Notes under the pieces: model-generated | Databases searched by the model: none | The model's input: the letters and a program-made list of their open reading frames with translations, nothing else | Told to the model about the DNA's origin: nothing | Translations under genes and position numbers: made by a program | Origin: Culicoidibacter larvae | GTDB lineage: Bacteria; Bacillota_I; Bacilli_A; Culicoidibacterales; Culicoidibacteraceae | Direction: 5' to 3' | NCBI RefSeq assembly: GCF_005771635.1 | Contig: NZ_VBWP01000005.1 | Span: forward strand, 154,096-218,095 | DNA length: 64,000 bases | Part shown: positions 39,702-46,871 of the stretch, piece by piece | Position numbering within the stretch: the stretch's first letter is position 1 | Layout of the letters: every line of letters begins with the position of its first letter

Positions 39702-39887
39702 AAAACTAAACTAAAAGCGCTTTCTTTACTAAATATTAAATCATTTTAGTAAACATAAGTCAATAGTTTATTTATATTTAGTTTAAGTTTAGTTTAATTT
39801 AGCTAATTTATTCCATAAAAAGTGATAATATTTGATAAACAAAAAGTAATCATGTTATAATAACTCTATTAGTTTAGTTTTAGTTTA
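39702..39887. promoter_or_regulatory. Divergent control region: cre-like site, inverted repeat, TTTAGTTT repeats and lacI promoter
   Basis: A cre-like TAAAAGCGCTTTCT (39712-39725) lies near the isomerase side. A perfect 9-bp inverted repeat TTTACTAAA/TTTAGTAAA (39725-39733, 39745-39753) follows. Copies of the TTTAGTTT motif occur at 39702-39716 (reverse), 39777-39802 (two or three tandem) and 39869-39887 (after the lacI start point). The lacI promoter is TTGATA (39832-39837), 18 bases, TATAAT (39856-39861). Likely CcpA control plus self- and operon-repression by the LacI protein. Confidence 0.68.
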
Positions 39888-39902
39888 CTGGAGGAATGTA
39901 CT

Positions 39903-40931
39903 TTGAAGATAGATGACATCGCGCGTATAGCAAAAGTTTCAAAATCTGCTGTTTCACTTGCTTTAAACGGCAAACCGGGAGTTAGTGACAAAACTCGCGC
40001 CCATATTTTAAAAATTGCCGAAGAGTATAATTACATCCCGCTTCGTAATAATAAAAAAAAGGATACTTCTGGCCAACAAATTATTCGCTTTTTGGCATGC
40101 AAAAATAATGACATTATTACTGATCACTACGAAACTCTGCCATTCTTTAATGAACTTATCGGATATTTAACCGAAGATATCAAAGAATATCCTTTTACTC
40201 TGCTCATCTCAACCATTAACGCTGATGATATGCAAAACGAACTTACTGAACTTGAAATTGCACAACCATCAGCGGGTATTCTCTTGCTTGGAACTAACCT
40301 GTCAAGTAACCAAGTTCAAATCGTCAAAGATATACAACCAAACCTCGTTGTTCTAGACACTTGTATTCGCAACATGCCAGTGAGCTTTGTCTCAATCAAT
40401 AATTACTTTGGCGGCTTCGAAGCAGCTCGCTATTTACTTAGCCTCGGACATACTAAAATTGGTTACGTCATGGGTCAACCACGAATATATAACTTCGACT
40501 ACCGCCAAAAAGGATTTAATGATGCCCTCAATGAAGCTGGCATTACTATTGACAAACAACATATCTACCACTTGCCGGCAATGCAAATCGGCATTTATGA
40601 ACAAGCAAAAAATCAAATCCAGGCAACTACTGATTTGCCAACCGCTATCTTCTGCGAAAATGATTATATGGCAATCAGCATCATAAAGATACTTGCCGAT
40701 ATAGGAATCTCTGTTCCGGATGATGTCTCAATCATTGGCTTCGATAACATTAGTGAGGGCAATGTTGTTACTCCGGAACTCACAACCATCCATGTAAAGA
40801 AAAATCTGTTATCAGCAATGTCACTGCAGCAACTCAGCCAACAAATCGAAACCAAACACCCCAATGACAGTTACCAAATATTAATCAACACATCACTGAT
40901 TGAACGTAACTCTTGCAAAACCCTTAAATAA
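39903..40931 (+). CDS. LacI-family transcriptional regulator
   Basis: A 342-residue repressor. The N-terminal helix-turn-helix is MKIDDIARIAKVSKSAVSL, followed by the hinge GKPGVSDKTRAHILKIAEEYNYIP. The periplasmic-binding-like domain has FEAARYLLSLGHTKIGYVMG, CENDYMAISIIKILADIGI and SIIGFDNI. Its start is TTG at 39903 behind GGAGG. It faces the sugar operon and probably senses a pathway sugar. It has one terminator immediately after the stop. Confidence 0.9.
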   Translation: MKIDDIARIAKVSKSAVSLALNGKPGVSDKTRAHILKIAEEYNYIPLRNNKKKDTSGQQIIRFLACKNNDIITDHYETLPFFNELIGYLTEDIKEYPFTLLISTINADDMQNELTELEIAQPSAGILLLGTNLSSNQVQIVKDIQPNLVVLDTCIRNMPVSFVSINNYFGGFEAARYLLSLGHTKIGYVMGQPRIYNFDYRQKGFNDALNEAGITIDKQHIYHLPAMQIGIYEQAKNQIQATTDLPTAIFCENDYMAISIIKILADIGISVPDDVSIIGFDNISEGNVVTPELTTIHVKKNLLSAMSLQQLSQQIETKHPNDSYQILINTSLIERNSCKTLK

Positions 40932-40961
40932 AAAGTCGCACCTTGACCGGTGCGACTTTTT
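40930..40961. terminator. Bidirectional terminator after lacI
   Basis: AAAAAGTCGCACC (40930-40942) pairs with GGTGCGACTTTTT (40949-40961). It lies between convergent genes. Confidence 0.86.
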
Positions 40962-40966
40962 ATATT

Positions 40967-41479
40967 CTACTTTACTAACAGACCCAAAAACTCCCGAACC
41001 TGCCGTGGATTTTTCAATACAATCAAATCAAACTCCGAGCTGCTCTGCGCCAGCGCCGCGATAACCCGCGGCCGCGATTCACGCTTAAAGTTCCAAACAA
41101 ATGTCAGAAACTCTAAATCCAGTTTCTCTTCACAACCGGCGCTCATATCTTCGCGTGTCCGGCCACGATATTGAAAATATCGCTTAATCACCCTCGGAAA
41201 ATAAATTCGTCGCGGGAAATCAAGAAAAATAACTGTATCAGCGTATTCCAGTCGCAATGGCAATGAATCCGCATAATTACCATCAATAATCCACGCTGAT
41301 TCAGTGGTCATAACTTCTTTCGAGTCATCCAGCAACGCATCTTTGCCAATAGACTGCCAGTTTTCTCGCCAAAACATCTGATCCAGATGAAAAACCGGAA
41401 TAACTAAAGCAGCTCCTAATCGCCTAGCAAATGTAGACTTACCCGCACCACTCGGCCCAATAATACAAATCTTTTTCAT
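40967..41479 (-). CDS. Adenylate kinase-like P-loop protein (FlaR/topology-modulation family)
   Basis: A P-loop nucleotide-kinase-like protein of about 170 residues. Walker A is IGPSGAGKSTFARRL, followed by FHLDQMFW, IIDGNY and VIFLDFPRR, the pattern of proteins called DNA topology modulation protein FlaR. The name is historical; a small-molecule kinase role is likely. ATG at 41479 follows GGAGGTG. It is a single gene with a terminator shared with lacI. Confidence 0.8.
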   Translation of the reverse strand: MKKICIIGPSGAGKSTFARRLGAALVIPVFHLDQMFWRENWQSIGKDALLDDSKEVMTTESAWIIDGNYADSLPLRLEYADTVIFLDFPRRIYFPRVIKRYFQYRGRTREDMSAGCEEKLDLEFLTFVWNFKRESRPRVIAALAQSSSEFDLIVLKNPRQVREFLGLLVK

Positions 41480-41527
41480 GCCGCACCTCCACGAATTAAT
41501 AGTCATTATATTCTAGCAGAAACAACT

Positions 41528-41564
41528 AAAAAAGCAAGCTCCCCAAAGCAGAGCTTGCTTTTTT
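41528..41564 (-). terminator. Intrinsic terminator of the aldo/keto reductase gene
   Basis: AAAAAAGCAAGCTC (41528-41541) pairs with GAGCTTGCTTTTTT (41551-41564). Nearly identical to 32413-32449. Confidence 0.88.
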
Positions 41565-41571
41565 CAACTTT

Positions 41572-42468
41572 TTAAATAACCTCGTAATCACCTGAAGCGA
41601 TAGCAATGCGATACCATTCTTCCTGAGTCAAATTAATATCTAAAGCGTCTACCGCCGTCATTACCCGGCCAATACGCCCGCTACCAACAATCGGCATCAT
41701 TTTTACCGGATGTTTCAACAACCAAGCATAAGCAATCGCATCAGCAGAAGTGCCATGATCGGCAGCAATTTTATTCAAAGTATCGCGTAATGCAACATAC
41801 TTCGGTTCATTGGAAGTGAAGATTTTGCCGCCGGCAAGCGGTGACCAAATCATTGGATGAATTTGATGCTGCATTAAATAATCCATCATACCATTTTTAA
41901 AATGTTCGAAGCAAACCGGTGAGACCTCAATTTGATTCGTCACCAATGGCTCTTCGCAAAATTCTTGCAAATGCTCAAAATGTGGCACATAGAAATTTGA
42001 AACCCCGAAGGCGCGAACTTTTCCGGCCTTTTTTACATCAGCAAAGGCGCGGGCAACTTCGCGACCATCCATCAATAAGTCAGGACGATGAATTAACAGA
42101 ACATCTAAGTTCTCAATATTCATACGTTCTAAAGTGTCATCAACAACGTGAACGATATGATCATAAGAAGAATCATAATGACCAATCGTATAGCCACTCT
42201 CAGGAACCGGAATCTTAATTCCCGCTTTACTAATCAATGTAATCCGATTACGCAAATCCGGCCGTGACGCAAACAGCTCACCCAAACGACTGTTCACCAT
42301 CAAACCACCATAAATGTCAGCGGTATCGAAAGTTGTTACACCCATTTCCAGACACTCTTCAACAAAGCGCGCCAATTCATCAATACTTAAATCCCATTCC
42401 AGCAAACGCCACATACCATGAATAATCCGCGAAAACTGGATATCTTTATTTATTTGTACATATTCCAT
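41572..42468 (-). CDS. Aldo/keto reductase (YdhF-like)
   Basis: A 298-residue TIM-barrel NADPH oxidoreductase. Family marks: FDTADIYGGLMVNSRLGE (catalytic aspartate and tyrosine), VLLIHRPDLLMD, VRAFGVSNFYVPHFE, NQIEVSP and MPIVGSGRIGRV. The subgroup matches YdhF. It acts on an unknown carbonyl compound. AAAGGAAG precedes the ATG. Divergent from the NAD(P)HX repair gene. Confidence 0.9.
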   Translation of the reverse strand: MEYVQINKDIQFSRIIHGMWRLLEWDLSIDELARFVEECLEMGVTTFDTADIYGGLMVNSRLGELFASRPDLRNRITLISKAGIKIPVPESGYTIGHYDSSYDHIVHVVDDTLERMNIENLDVLLIHRPDLLMDGREVARAFADVKKAGKVRAFGVSNFYVPHFEHLQEFCEEPLVTNQIEVSPVCFEHFKNGMMDYLMQHQIHPMIWSPLAGGKIFTSNEPKYVALRDTLNKIAADHGTSADAIAYAWLLKHPVKMMPIVGSGRIGRVMTAVDALDINLTQEEWYRIAIASGDYEVI

Positions 42469-42554
42469 AAAACTTCAACTTCCTTTCTCCCTTATTGTAA
42501 GCAATTTCATAGAAAATAACAATGTGTAATGCTCATTTCTTGGGAGAAATTTTC

Positions 42555-42589
42555 GACAGAACACTGAAAGCAAGTTTCAGTATCCTGTC
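42555..42589. repeat. Imperfect inverted repeat upstream of the NAD(P)HX repair gene
   Basis: GACAG (42555-42559) pairs with CTGTC (42585-42589), and ACTGAAA (42563-42569) with TTTCAGT (42575-42581). It sits in a divergent intergenic region just upstream of the plus-strand promoter. Confidence 0.65.
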
Positions 42590-42610
42590 CTTTCGCAAAA
42601 TATAGTAATC

Positions 42611-42619
42611 TGTTACAAT
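42611..42619 (+). promoter_or_regulatory. Extended -10 promoter of the NAD(P)HX repair gene
   Basis: TGTTACAAT with TACAAT at 42614-42619, 31 bases before the ATG; TTCGCA 16 bases upstream is a weak -35. Confidence 0.5.
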
Positions 42620-42649
42620 AATGAGTACAGAGTGAAAGGAATGATTTCT

Positions 42650-44128
42650 ATGTATATAATTGACGAACAAAATGTTTCCGGAATTATTGAAAACTATCTT
42701 ACAACAACTAAAACCGACTCAACCTCTTTTTATTTAAAAGCGGCTGAACATCTGATTTCATATATTCCCGAGTCAGCACAACGTATCACTTTCTTCATTG
42801 ATGGCAGCCAGATTGGTACATTAGGTGCAGCTGTTGCTTATCTGCTTTCACGAGCAAATAAAGACTTGATTTTGTTTGTTCGGGCGAGCTCGCTCACCGA
42901 AGAAACTGAAGCTTTCCTGCAAATTCTCGAAGAACAAAAAGCACATATTTATTTGTTGAACAATGTAAACCAGTTGCAAGATTTGCATGCTGTGATCGCG
43001 GAAACCCATTTAATTGTTGATGCTTTGGCTACATTGCCGAAAACCCAGGATGAATTTCTATTTGTTAAACAACTCATTCAAGTTATCAACCGGGTGCAGT
43101 TAGAAACTTTGGCATTTGATTTTCCCTTCTATGCCAACGATGAGACAATAATTACTGCAACTAATATTGTTACTTTTATCGCTGCTAAAAAGTGTTTCAC
43201 CAATACTCATTTTTTAACTGCCTTTGGTCAAGATGAAATTAGTATTGAGAGCTTAGATATTCCTGAACTTTATTACCAAGATAAAATTGAGGCACAATAT
43301 ATTGATCAAGATGATATCAGCGATATCCTTAAACAAAAGCAGTGGTCAATCACTGACCATAAATATAAATTCGGTCATGCCCTTATCATTGCTGGAAATG
43401 TTGGTACTATCGGCGCGGCGCTTCTCGCCGGTGAGGCAGCACTCAAAAGTGGTTGCGGTTTAGTTTCACTCTATACCCACCCAGAACTCGCTAACCTCGT
43501 CCCGCTACGCAACCCGGAAATCATGAGCCATGCCTACACCGATATCAACAACCTGCAAGTTGACATCAAACGGGCCTCAAGCATCCTCATCGGCCCAGGC
43601 CTTGGCATTACCAATCAATCGCTCGCTCTGCTTGAGCTCATCTTCGCCCAGGCAACCTGCCCGATAATTGTTGACGCCGATGCCCTCACCCTGATTCACA
43701 AGCAGCCACAACTGCTAACCACTTTCAGCTATCCGGTCATCTTCACCCCGCACGCTCATGAATTCGCGCGCTTCACCGGGTTGGAAATCGACGAGATTTC
43801 CAGCCACCGCATTGACGTCGCTCGTGAGTTTGCTAAAAAATATAATGTCATCTTGGCATTAAAAGGTTACCAAACCATCATCAGTGACGGCATCACTACC
43901 TATGTCAATACAACCGGCAACGCAGCAATGGCAAGTGCCGGCATGGGAGACGTGCTAGCCGGCATCATCGCTGCTATGACCGCGAAACAATATGCCAGTC
44001 TTGAAGCAACCATCGCAAGTGTCTACTTACATGGAGCTTGTGGCGATTGGCTCTCAATTGAAAAAGATCGAGTGCTGGCAACTGAAGTTATCAATGAAAT
44101 TCCTGACCGACTTCAATTTTTATATTAA
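42650..44128 (+). CDS. nnr: NAD(P)H-hydrate repair protein: ADP-dependent dehydratase with degenerate epimerase domain
   Basis: A fusion of about 492 residues. The C-terminal domain (from about residue 230) is an intact ADP/ATP-dependent NAD(P)HX dehydratase: GHALIIAGNVGTIGAALLAG, GPGLG, FTPHAHEFARFTG and NTTGNAAMASAGMGDVLAG. The N-terminal 210 residues have the size and order of the NAD(P)HX epimerase domain, but the usual GxGNNGGDG cofactor loop is replaced by IDGSQIGTLGAAV. The domain probably no longer epimerises. ATG at 42650 follows AAAGGA; codons upstream in frame overlap the SD. It repairs damaged NADH and NADPH. Confidence 0.88.
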   Translation: MYIIDEQNVSGIIENYLTTTKTDSTSFYLKAAEHLISYIPESAQRITFFIDGSQIGTLGAAVAYLLSRANKDLILFVRASSLTEETEAFLQILEEQKAHIYLLNNVNQLQDLHAVIAETHLIVDALATLPKTQDEFLFVKQLIQVINRVQLETLAFDFPFYANDETIITATNIVTFIAAKKCFTNTHFLTAFGQDEISIESLDIPELYYQDKIEAQYIDQDDISDILKQKQWSITDHKYKFGHALIIAGNVGTIGAALLAGEAALKSGCGLVSLYTHPELANLVPLRNPEIMSHAYTDINNLQVDIKRASSILIGPGLGITNQSLALLELIFAQATCPIIVDADALTLIHKQPQLLTTFSYPVIFTPHAHEFARFTGLEIDEISSHRIDVAREFAKKYNVILALKGYQTIISDGITTYVNTTGNAAMASAGMGDVLAGIIAAMTAKQYASLEATIASVYLHGACGDWLSIEKDRVLATEVINEIPDRLQFLY

Positions 44129-44133
44129 AACAA

Positions 44134-44165
44134 AAAGCGGGTGGTTCCTAGGAACCACCCGCTTT
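44134..44165 (+). terminator. Intrinsic terminator of the nnr gene
   Basis: A 15-bp perfect stem (44134-44148 with 44151-44165). Confidence 0.86.
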
Positions 44166-44322
44166 CTCATTTACTCCAGAATAAAGTAAAACGCTCGCAA
44201 TCTATGCAATCTAGCAAAAATCGCTCAATCACGTATTTTAGGATACGCTCAATCAAAATTTTTACCAGCTTCCTACGATTTCCGACGCGCTTGCGCTAGT
44301 ACCTTGTGTGAAGCGTTTTCAT
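44166..44322. repeat. Intergenic repeats between nnr and trmL
   Basis: 157 bases without a gene. They hold direct repeats CGCTCAATCA (44222-44231, 44246-44255), a small hairpin GTATTTTAGGATAC, and one copy of a hairpin-bearing repeat at 44283-44314 that also occurs twice near glyA. No promoter or RNA gene is obvious. Confidence 0.65.
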
Positions 44323-44850
44323 TTACTCTGACTCCGGCGTTACAATCCAATCATAACCCTTTTGGCTTTCCGGCTCAACTAAAGACAAGTGCGGAAAACC
44401 TTGTTGGCGCAAAGCTTCAAATACTAACAACATTGCACAGTTTGACAAGTTCAGTGAACGTACATGCTCATTCATAGGAATGCGCAAAGCAGTATCCAAG
44501 TGTTGCTGAATAATCGCCTTTGGAATTCCTGAACTTTCACTGCCAAAGCAGAAGTAAATATCTTCTTCAACATCCGCATAATTAAATTGATCATACGTTT
44601 TACGGCCATGACGGCTGAGCATATAAAAACTTCCTTGATTTTGCGCAAAGAAACTTTCGGCATCCGGATATACCGTATAATCAACAAACTGGTAGTAATC
44701 CATTGCTGCCCGACGCACATACTTTTCGTCTAAGGAAAAGCCAAGCGGCTCAATTAAGTGCAGCTTTGTTCCGGTCGCAGCACAGGTCCGCATGATATTA
44801 CCGGTATTTGGTGGAATTTCCGGTTGAAATAAAACAACATGTAATGGCAT
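44323..44850 (-). CDS. trmL: tRNA (cytidine/uridine-34 2'-O)-methyltransferase TrmL
   Basis: A 175-residue SPOUT methyltransferase that methylates the wobble ribose of leucine tRNAs. The opening VVLFQPEIPPNTGNIMRTCAATG, the FGSESSGIP loop and the trefoil-knot end IPMNEHVRSLNLSNC are diagnostic. AAAGGAG precedes the ATG. Monocistronic or paired with the phosphatase gene 24 bases upstream. Confidence 0.94.
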   Translation of the reverse strand: MPLHVVLFQPEIPPNTGNIMRTCAATGTKLHLIEPLGFSLDEKYVRRAAMDYYQFVDYTVYPDAESFFAQNQGSFYMLSRHGRKTYDQFNYADVEEDIYFCFGSESSGIPKAIIQQHLDTALRIPMNEHVRSLNLSNCAMLLVFEALRQQGFPHLSLVEPESQKGYDWIVTPESE

Positions 44851-44874
44851 TATTATGTCTCCTTTATCTAACGT

Positions 44875-45378
44875 CTAAAGCAATTCATCAGTAATATCAG
44901 TATGATCATTACTGTTATAAAAACGAACCCGGCGACTGCCATCGTCCTCTAAGTATAAAATTGCATAACTGCCAACCCTTACTTTCCCTCGGGGAAATGA
45001 AGTGCTGCCAGGATTGATGCACAAAACCCCGTTTACCACCTCGGCAACCGGTACATGAGTATGACCGTAACATGCAATCGTTGCACCTTGTTCACGGGCT
45101 GCCTGTACAACCACATCAGGTCCGAACTCAATACTATACAAATGTCCGTGCGTAACAAAGAACCGTTCGTTCCCTAGATCGGTCACAGCAAATTTAGGAT
45201 AATCACCGAAATCATTGTTTCCTTTTACTTTTACATAACCAGCCAGCTCAGGATGGGTAACCTCAAGCTGAGAATCACCGCAATGAATGAACAAATCGGC
45301 ATCACTATGCAACTTATTAACTGCCGTAATATACTTTGTTTGAAAATGGGTATCACTGATAATAACTACCTTTTTCAT
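44875..45378 (-). CDS. YfcE-family metallophosphoesterase
   Basis: A 167-residue phosphodiesterase of the YfcE/MJ0936 family. The metal ligands are visible in ISDTHFQ, IHCGDSQ, KGNNDFGD, VTHGHLYS and CYGHTHVPVAE, ending INPGSTSFPR. It acts on an unknown phosphodiester. GAGGCGAG precedes the ATG. Probably cotranscribed with trmL. Confidence 0.9.
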   Translation of the reverse strand: MKKVVIISDTHFQTKYITAVNKLHSDADLFIHCGDSQLEVTHPELAGYVKVKGNNDFGDYPKFAVTDLGNERFFVTHGHLYSIEFGPDVVVQAAREQGATIACYGHTHVPVAEVVNGVLCINPGSTSFPRGKVRVGSYAILYLEDDGSRRVRFYNSNDHTDITDELL

Positions 45379-45460
45379 GTGCTCGCCTCCATATTCAGAT
45401 TAGTTACTACTATTATACCGCAAAAACCGCTAAAAAAGATATTAAATTGCCAAAAAAGTT

Positions 45461-45519
45461 TACTGCCTGCGCCCGAGCCGGCAAACCGGATTTTCATAAA
45501 AATCCGGTTTGCCGCAGTA
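45461..45519. repeat. Large imperfect palindrome in a divergent intergenic region
   Basis: GGCAAACCGGATTTT (45480-45494) pairs with its complement at 45499-45513, loop CATA; TACTGC (45461-45466) pairs with GCAGTA (45514-45519) outside it. The 3' arm ends in TTGCCG (45509-45514), a possible -35 for the TGTTATACT extended -10 (45531-45536) of the next gene. Confidence 0.75.
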
Positions 45520-45571
45520 GTAAATTATGTTATACTACAATTAGATATATATTACTGAAGGAGTTTTTCAC

Positions 45572-45985
45572 ATGGATGGTATGTTAGGTGTTGGGTTTCT
45601 GGTTACACTTATTGTAATCACATTAATCCTTGCAGTTCCAACTTGGTTAGTCAAAAACCGCTATAAAAAATTCACCAAATTGATGCGTGAAGAAATTAAT
45701 CTGGAAAATGTTATGCAAGTTCCGGTTCTCAAAATTAAAGAACTGGTTGATGAATCAGCACATGCATCACAAACCGGCAAAGTAAAAGATCAAGCATACG
45801 ATGCTTTTCTTGATAAACTGATTAAAGAATATCTTGATAAAATTAACGCCGAAGAGACACCACCAAGAATTAAAGCCAAACAAATCGGACAATTCCGTCG
45901 CCATATTGATATTGGCTTAGATACACCGGCACTTGATAAATTAACTGAAGCCGAACAGAAATTAGAAGGTAAAGTTTCTGTATAA
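45572..45985 (+). CDS. Single-pass membrane protein of unknown function
   Basis: A 137-residue protein. An N-terminal hydrophobic helix (residues about 4-26) is followed by basic KNRYKKFTKLMREE and a cytoplasmic helical region (VLKIKELVDESAHASQTGKVKDQAYDA). No family recognised. GGAG precedes the ATG; a second methionine three codons later is possible. It lies between two hairpins, the downstream one a terminator. Confidence 0.75.
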   Translation: MDGMLGVGFLVTLIVITLILAVPTWLVKNRYKKFTKLMREEINLENVMQVPVLKIKELVDESAHASQTGKVKDQAYDAFLDKLIKEYLDKINAEETPPRIKAKQIGQFRRHIDIGLDTPALDKLTEAEQKLEGKVSV

Positions 45986-45989
45986 GAAA

Positions 45990-46021
45990 AAAGCGGCGGC
46001 CAAATCATTGGCCGCCGCTTT
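45990..46021 (+). terminator. Intrinsic terminator of the 45.6 kb gene
   Basis: AAAGCGGCGGCCAA (45990-46003) pairs with TTGGCCGCCGCTTT (46008-46021), loop ATCA. Confidence 0.86.
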
Positions 46022-46023
46022 AA

Positions 46024-46054
46024 AAAATCCCCGCATCTGGAATGTGGGGATTTT
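46024..46054 (-). terminator. Intrinsic terminator of the 46.1 kb gene
   Basis: AAAATCCCCGCAT (46024-46036) pairs with ATGTGGGGATTTT (46042-46054), loop CTGGA. Confidence 0.8.
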
Positions 46055-46058
46055 CATT

Positions 46059-46736
46059 TTATACAACATTTGTCTCGTAAACATACCATGCTCCGGCTTC
46101 ACTGTCATAAAATACAGTAATATTTACCTGAGTTGGAAAACTGTCAGTAAGATTGTTAGCTGAACTTGACTCCGGATTAGCGTATGTGATTGTTACCGTA
46201 GCTTTGTAACCCGGATAATTTTTGTCACCCTGATTAACCCAGCTTTCCGTTGCTTCCAGGGTTCCTTCATTAATAGTAACCGTGTCTACTGTCGGTAAGT
46301 TTGCTAACCCATACATTTCTTTTAATTCTTCCAGACGGAATAAATAGGTTCCGCTGGCATTGACTTTAAATTCATCAACCGTTCCCGGCATAATAAAATC
46401 TAAACCACCCATTTGTTCCAATGTTTCTACATTTGAAAGGGTAAAAAATTGAACGACAAAGTTTTGCATTGCCAGCTGTGCTTCTTCTTCGGTACCACTG
46501 AATGGTTTCAACTTCTCATAGCTCGCCAAATATGCTTTTTGCTGTTCAGTTAATACTTTAGCATTGTTATTTGTTGATCCTGTCGTAGGCGGTGTCGGAT
46601 TGCTAAACATTTGCCAAACAAAGTAGCCACCTACTCCAAGTAATATAACTACAACCATGCCAATAATAATTGGTAGCCGTTTATTTTTTTTACGTTTTTG
46701 TTTCCGCGATGAGATTTCTACATTCTTTTTCGCCAT
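46059..46736 (-). CDS. Membrane-anchored extracellular protein of unknown function
   Basis: A 225-residue protein with a very basic cytoplasmic start (KKNVEISSRKQKRKKNKR), one membrane helix (about residues 22-44), a proline/threonine/asparagine-rich linker and an extracellular domain of about 165 residues. That domain has a beta-rich end TVTITYANPESS and VNITVFYDSEAGAWYVYET, which looks like a cone-shaped NTF2-like fold, but I cannot name a family. GAGGAA precedes the ATG. Single gene. Confidence 0.7.
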   Translation of the reverse strand: MAKKNVEISSRKQKRKKNKRLPIIIGMVVVILLGVGGYFVWQMFSNPTPPTTGSTNNNAKVLTEQQKAYLASYEKLKPFSGTEEEAQLAMQNFVVQFFTLSNVETLEQMGGLDFIMPGTVDEFKVNASGTYLFRLEELKEMYGLANLPTVDTVTINEGTLEATESWVNQGDKNYPGYKATVTITYANPESSSANNLTDSFPTQVNITVFYDSEAGAWYVYETNVV

Positions 46737-46827
46737 TGAACAATTCCTCGTTTCCTTGTAACATCTTTCATATTATAACATAGGACATCAAATAAATTCA
46801 ACTTCACATATTTATAAGTGAAAAAAG

Positions 46828-46858
46828 AAAAAGCCGCGGGCACTCCCCGCGGCTTTTT
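46828..46858 (-). terminator. Intrinsic terminator of the LPXTG histidine-phosphatase gene
   Basis: AAAAAGCCGCGGG (46828-46840) pairs with CCCGCGGCTTTTT (46846-46858). Confidence 0.86.
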
Positions 46859-46871
46859 AAACCTTCCCCAA

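Noticed and set aside
44301..44316. GTGAAGCGTTTTCA, a cre-like sequence beside trmL
   Set aside because: It lies at the 3' end of trmL and of a convergent gene, where catabolite control has no target. It is part of the repeat unit.
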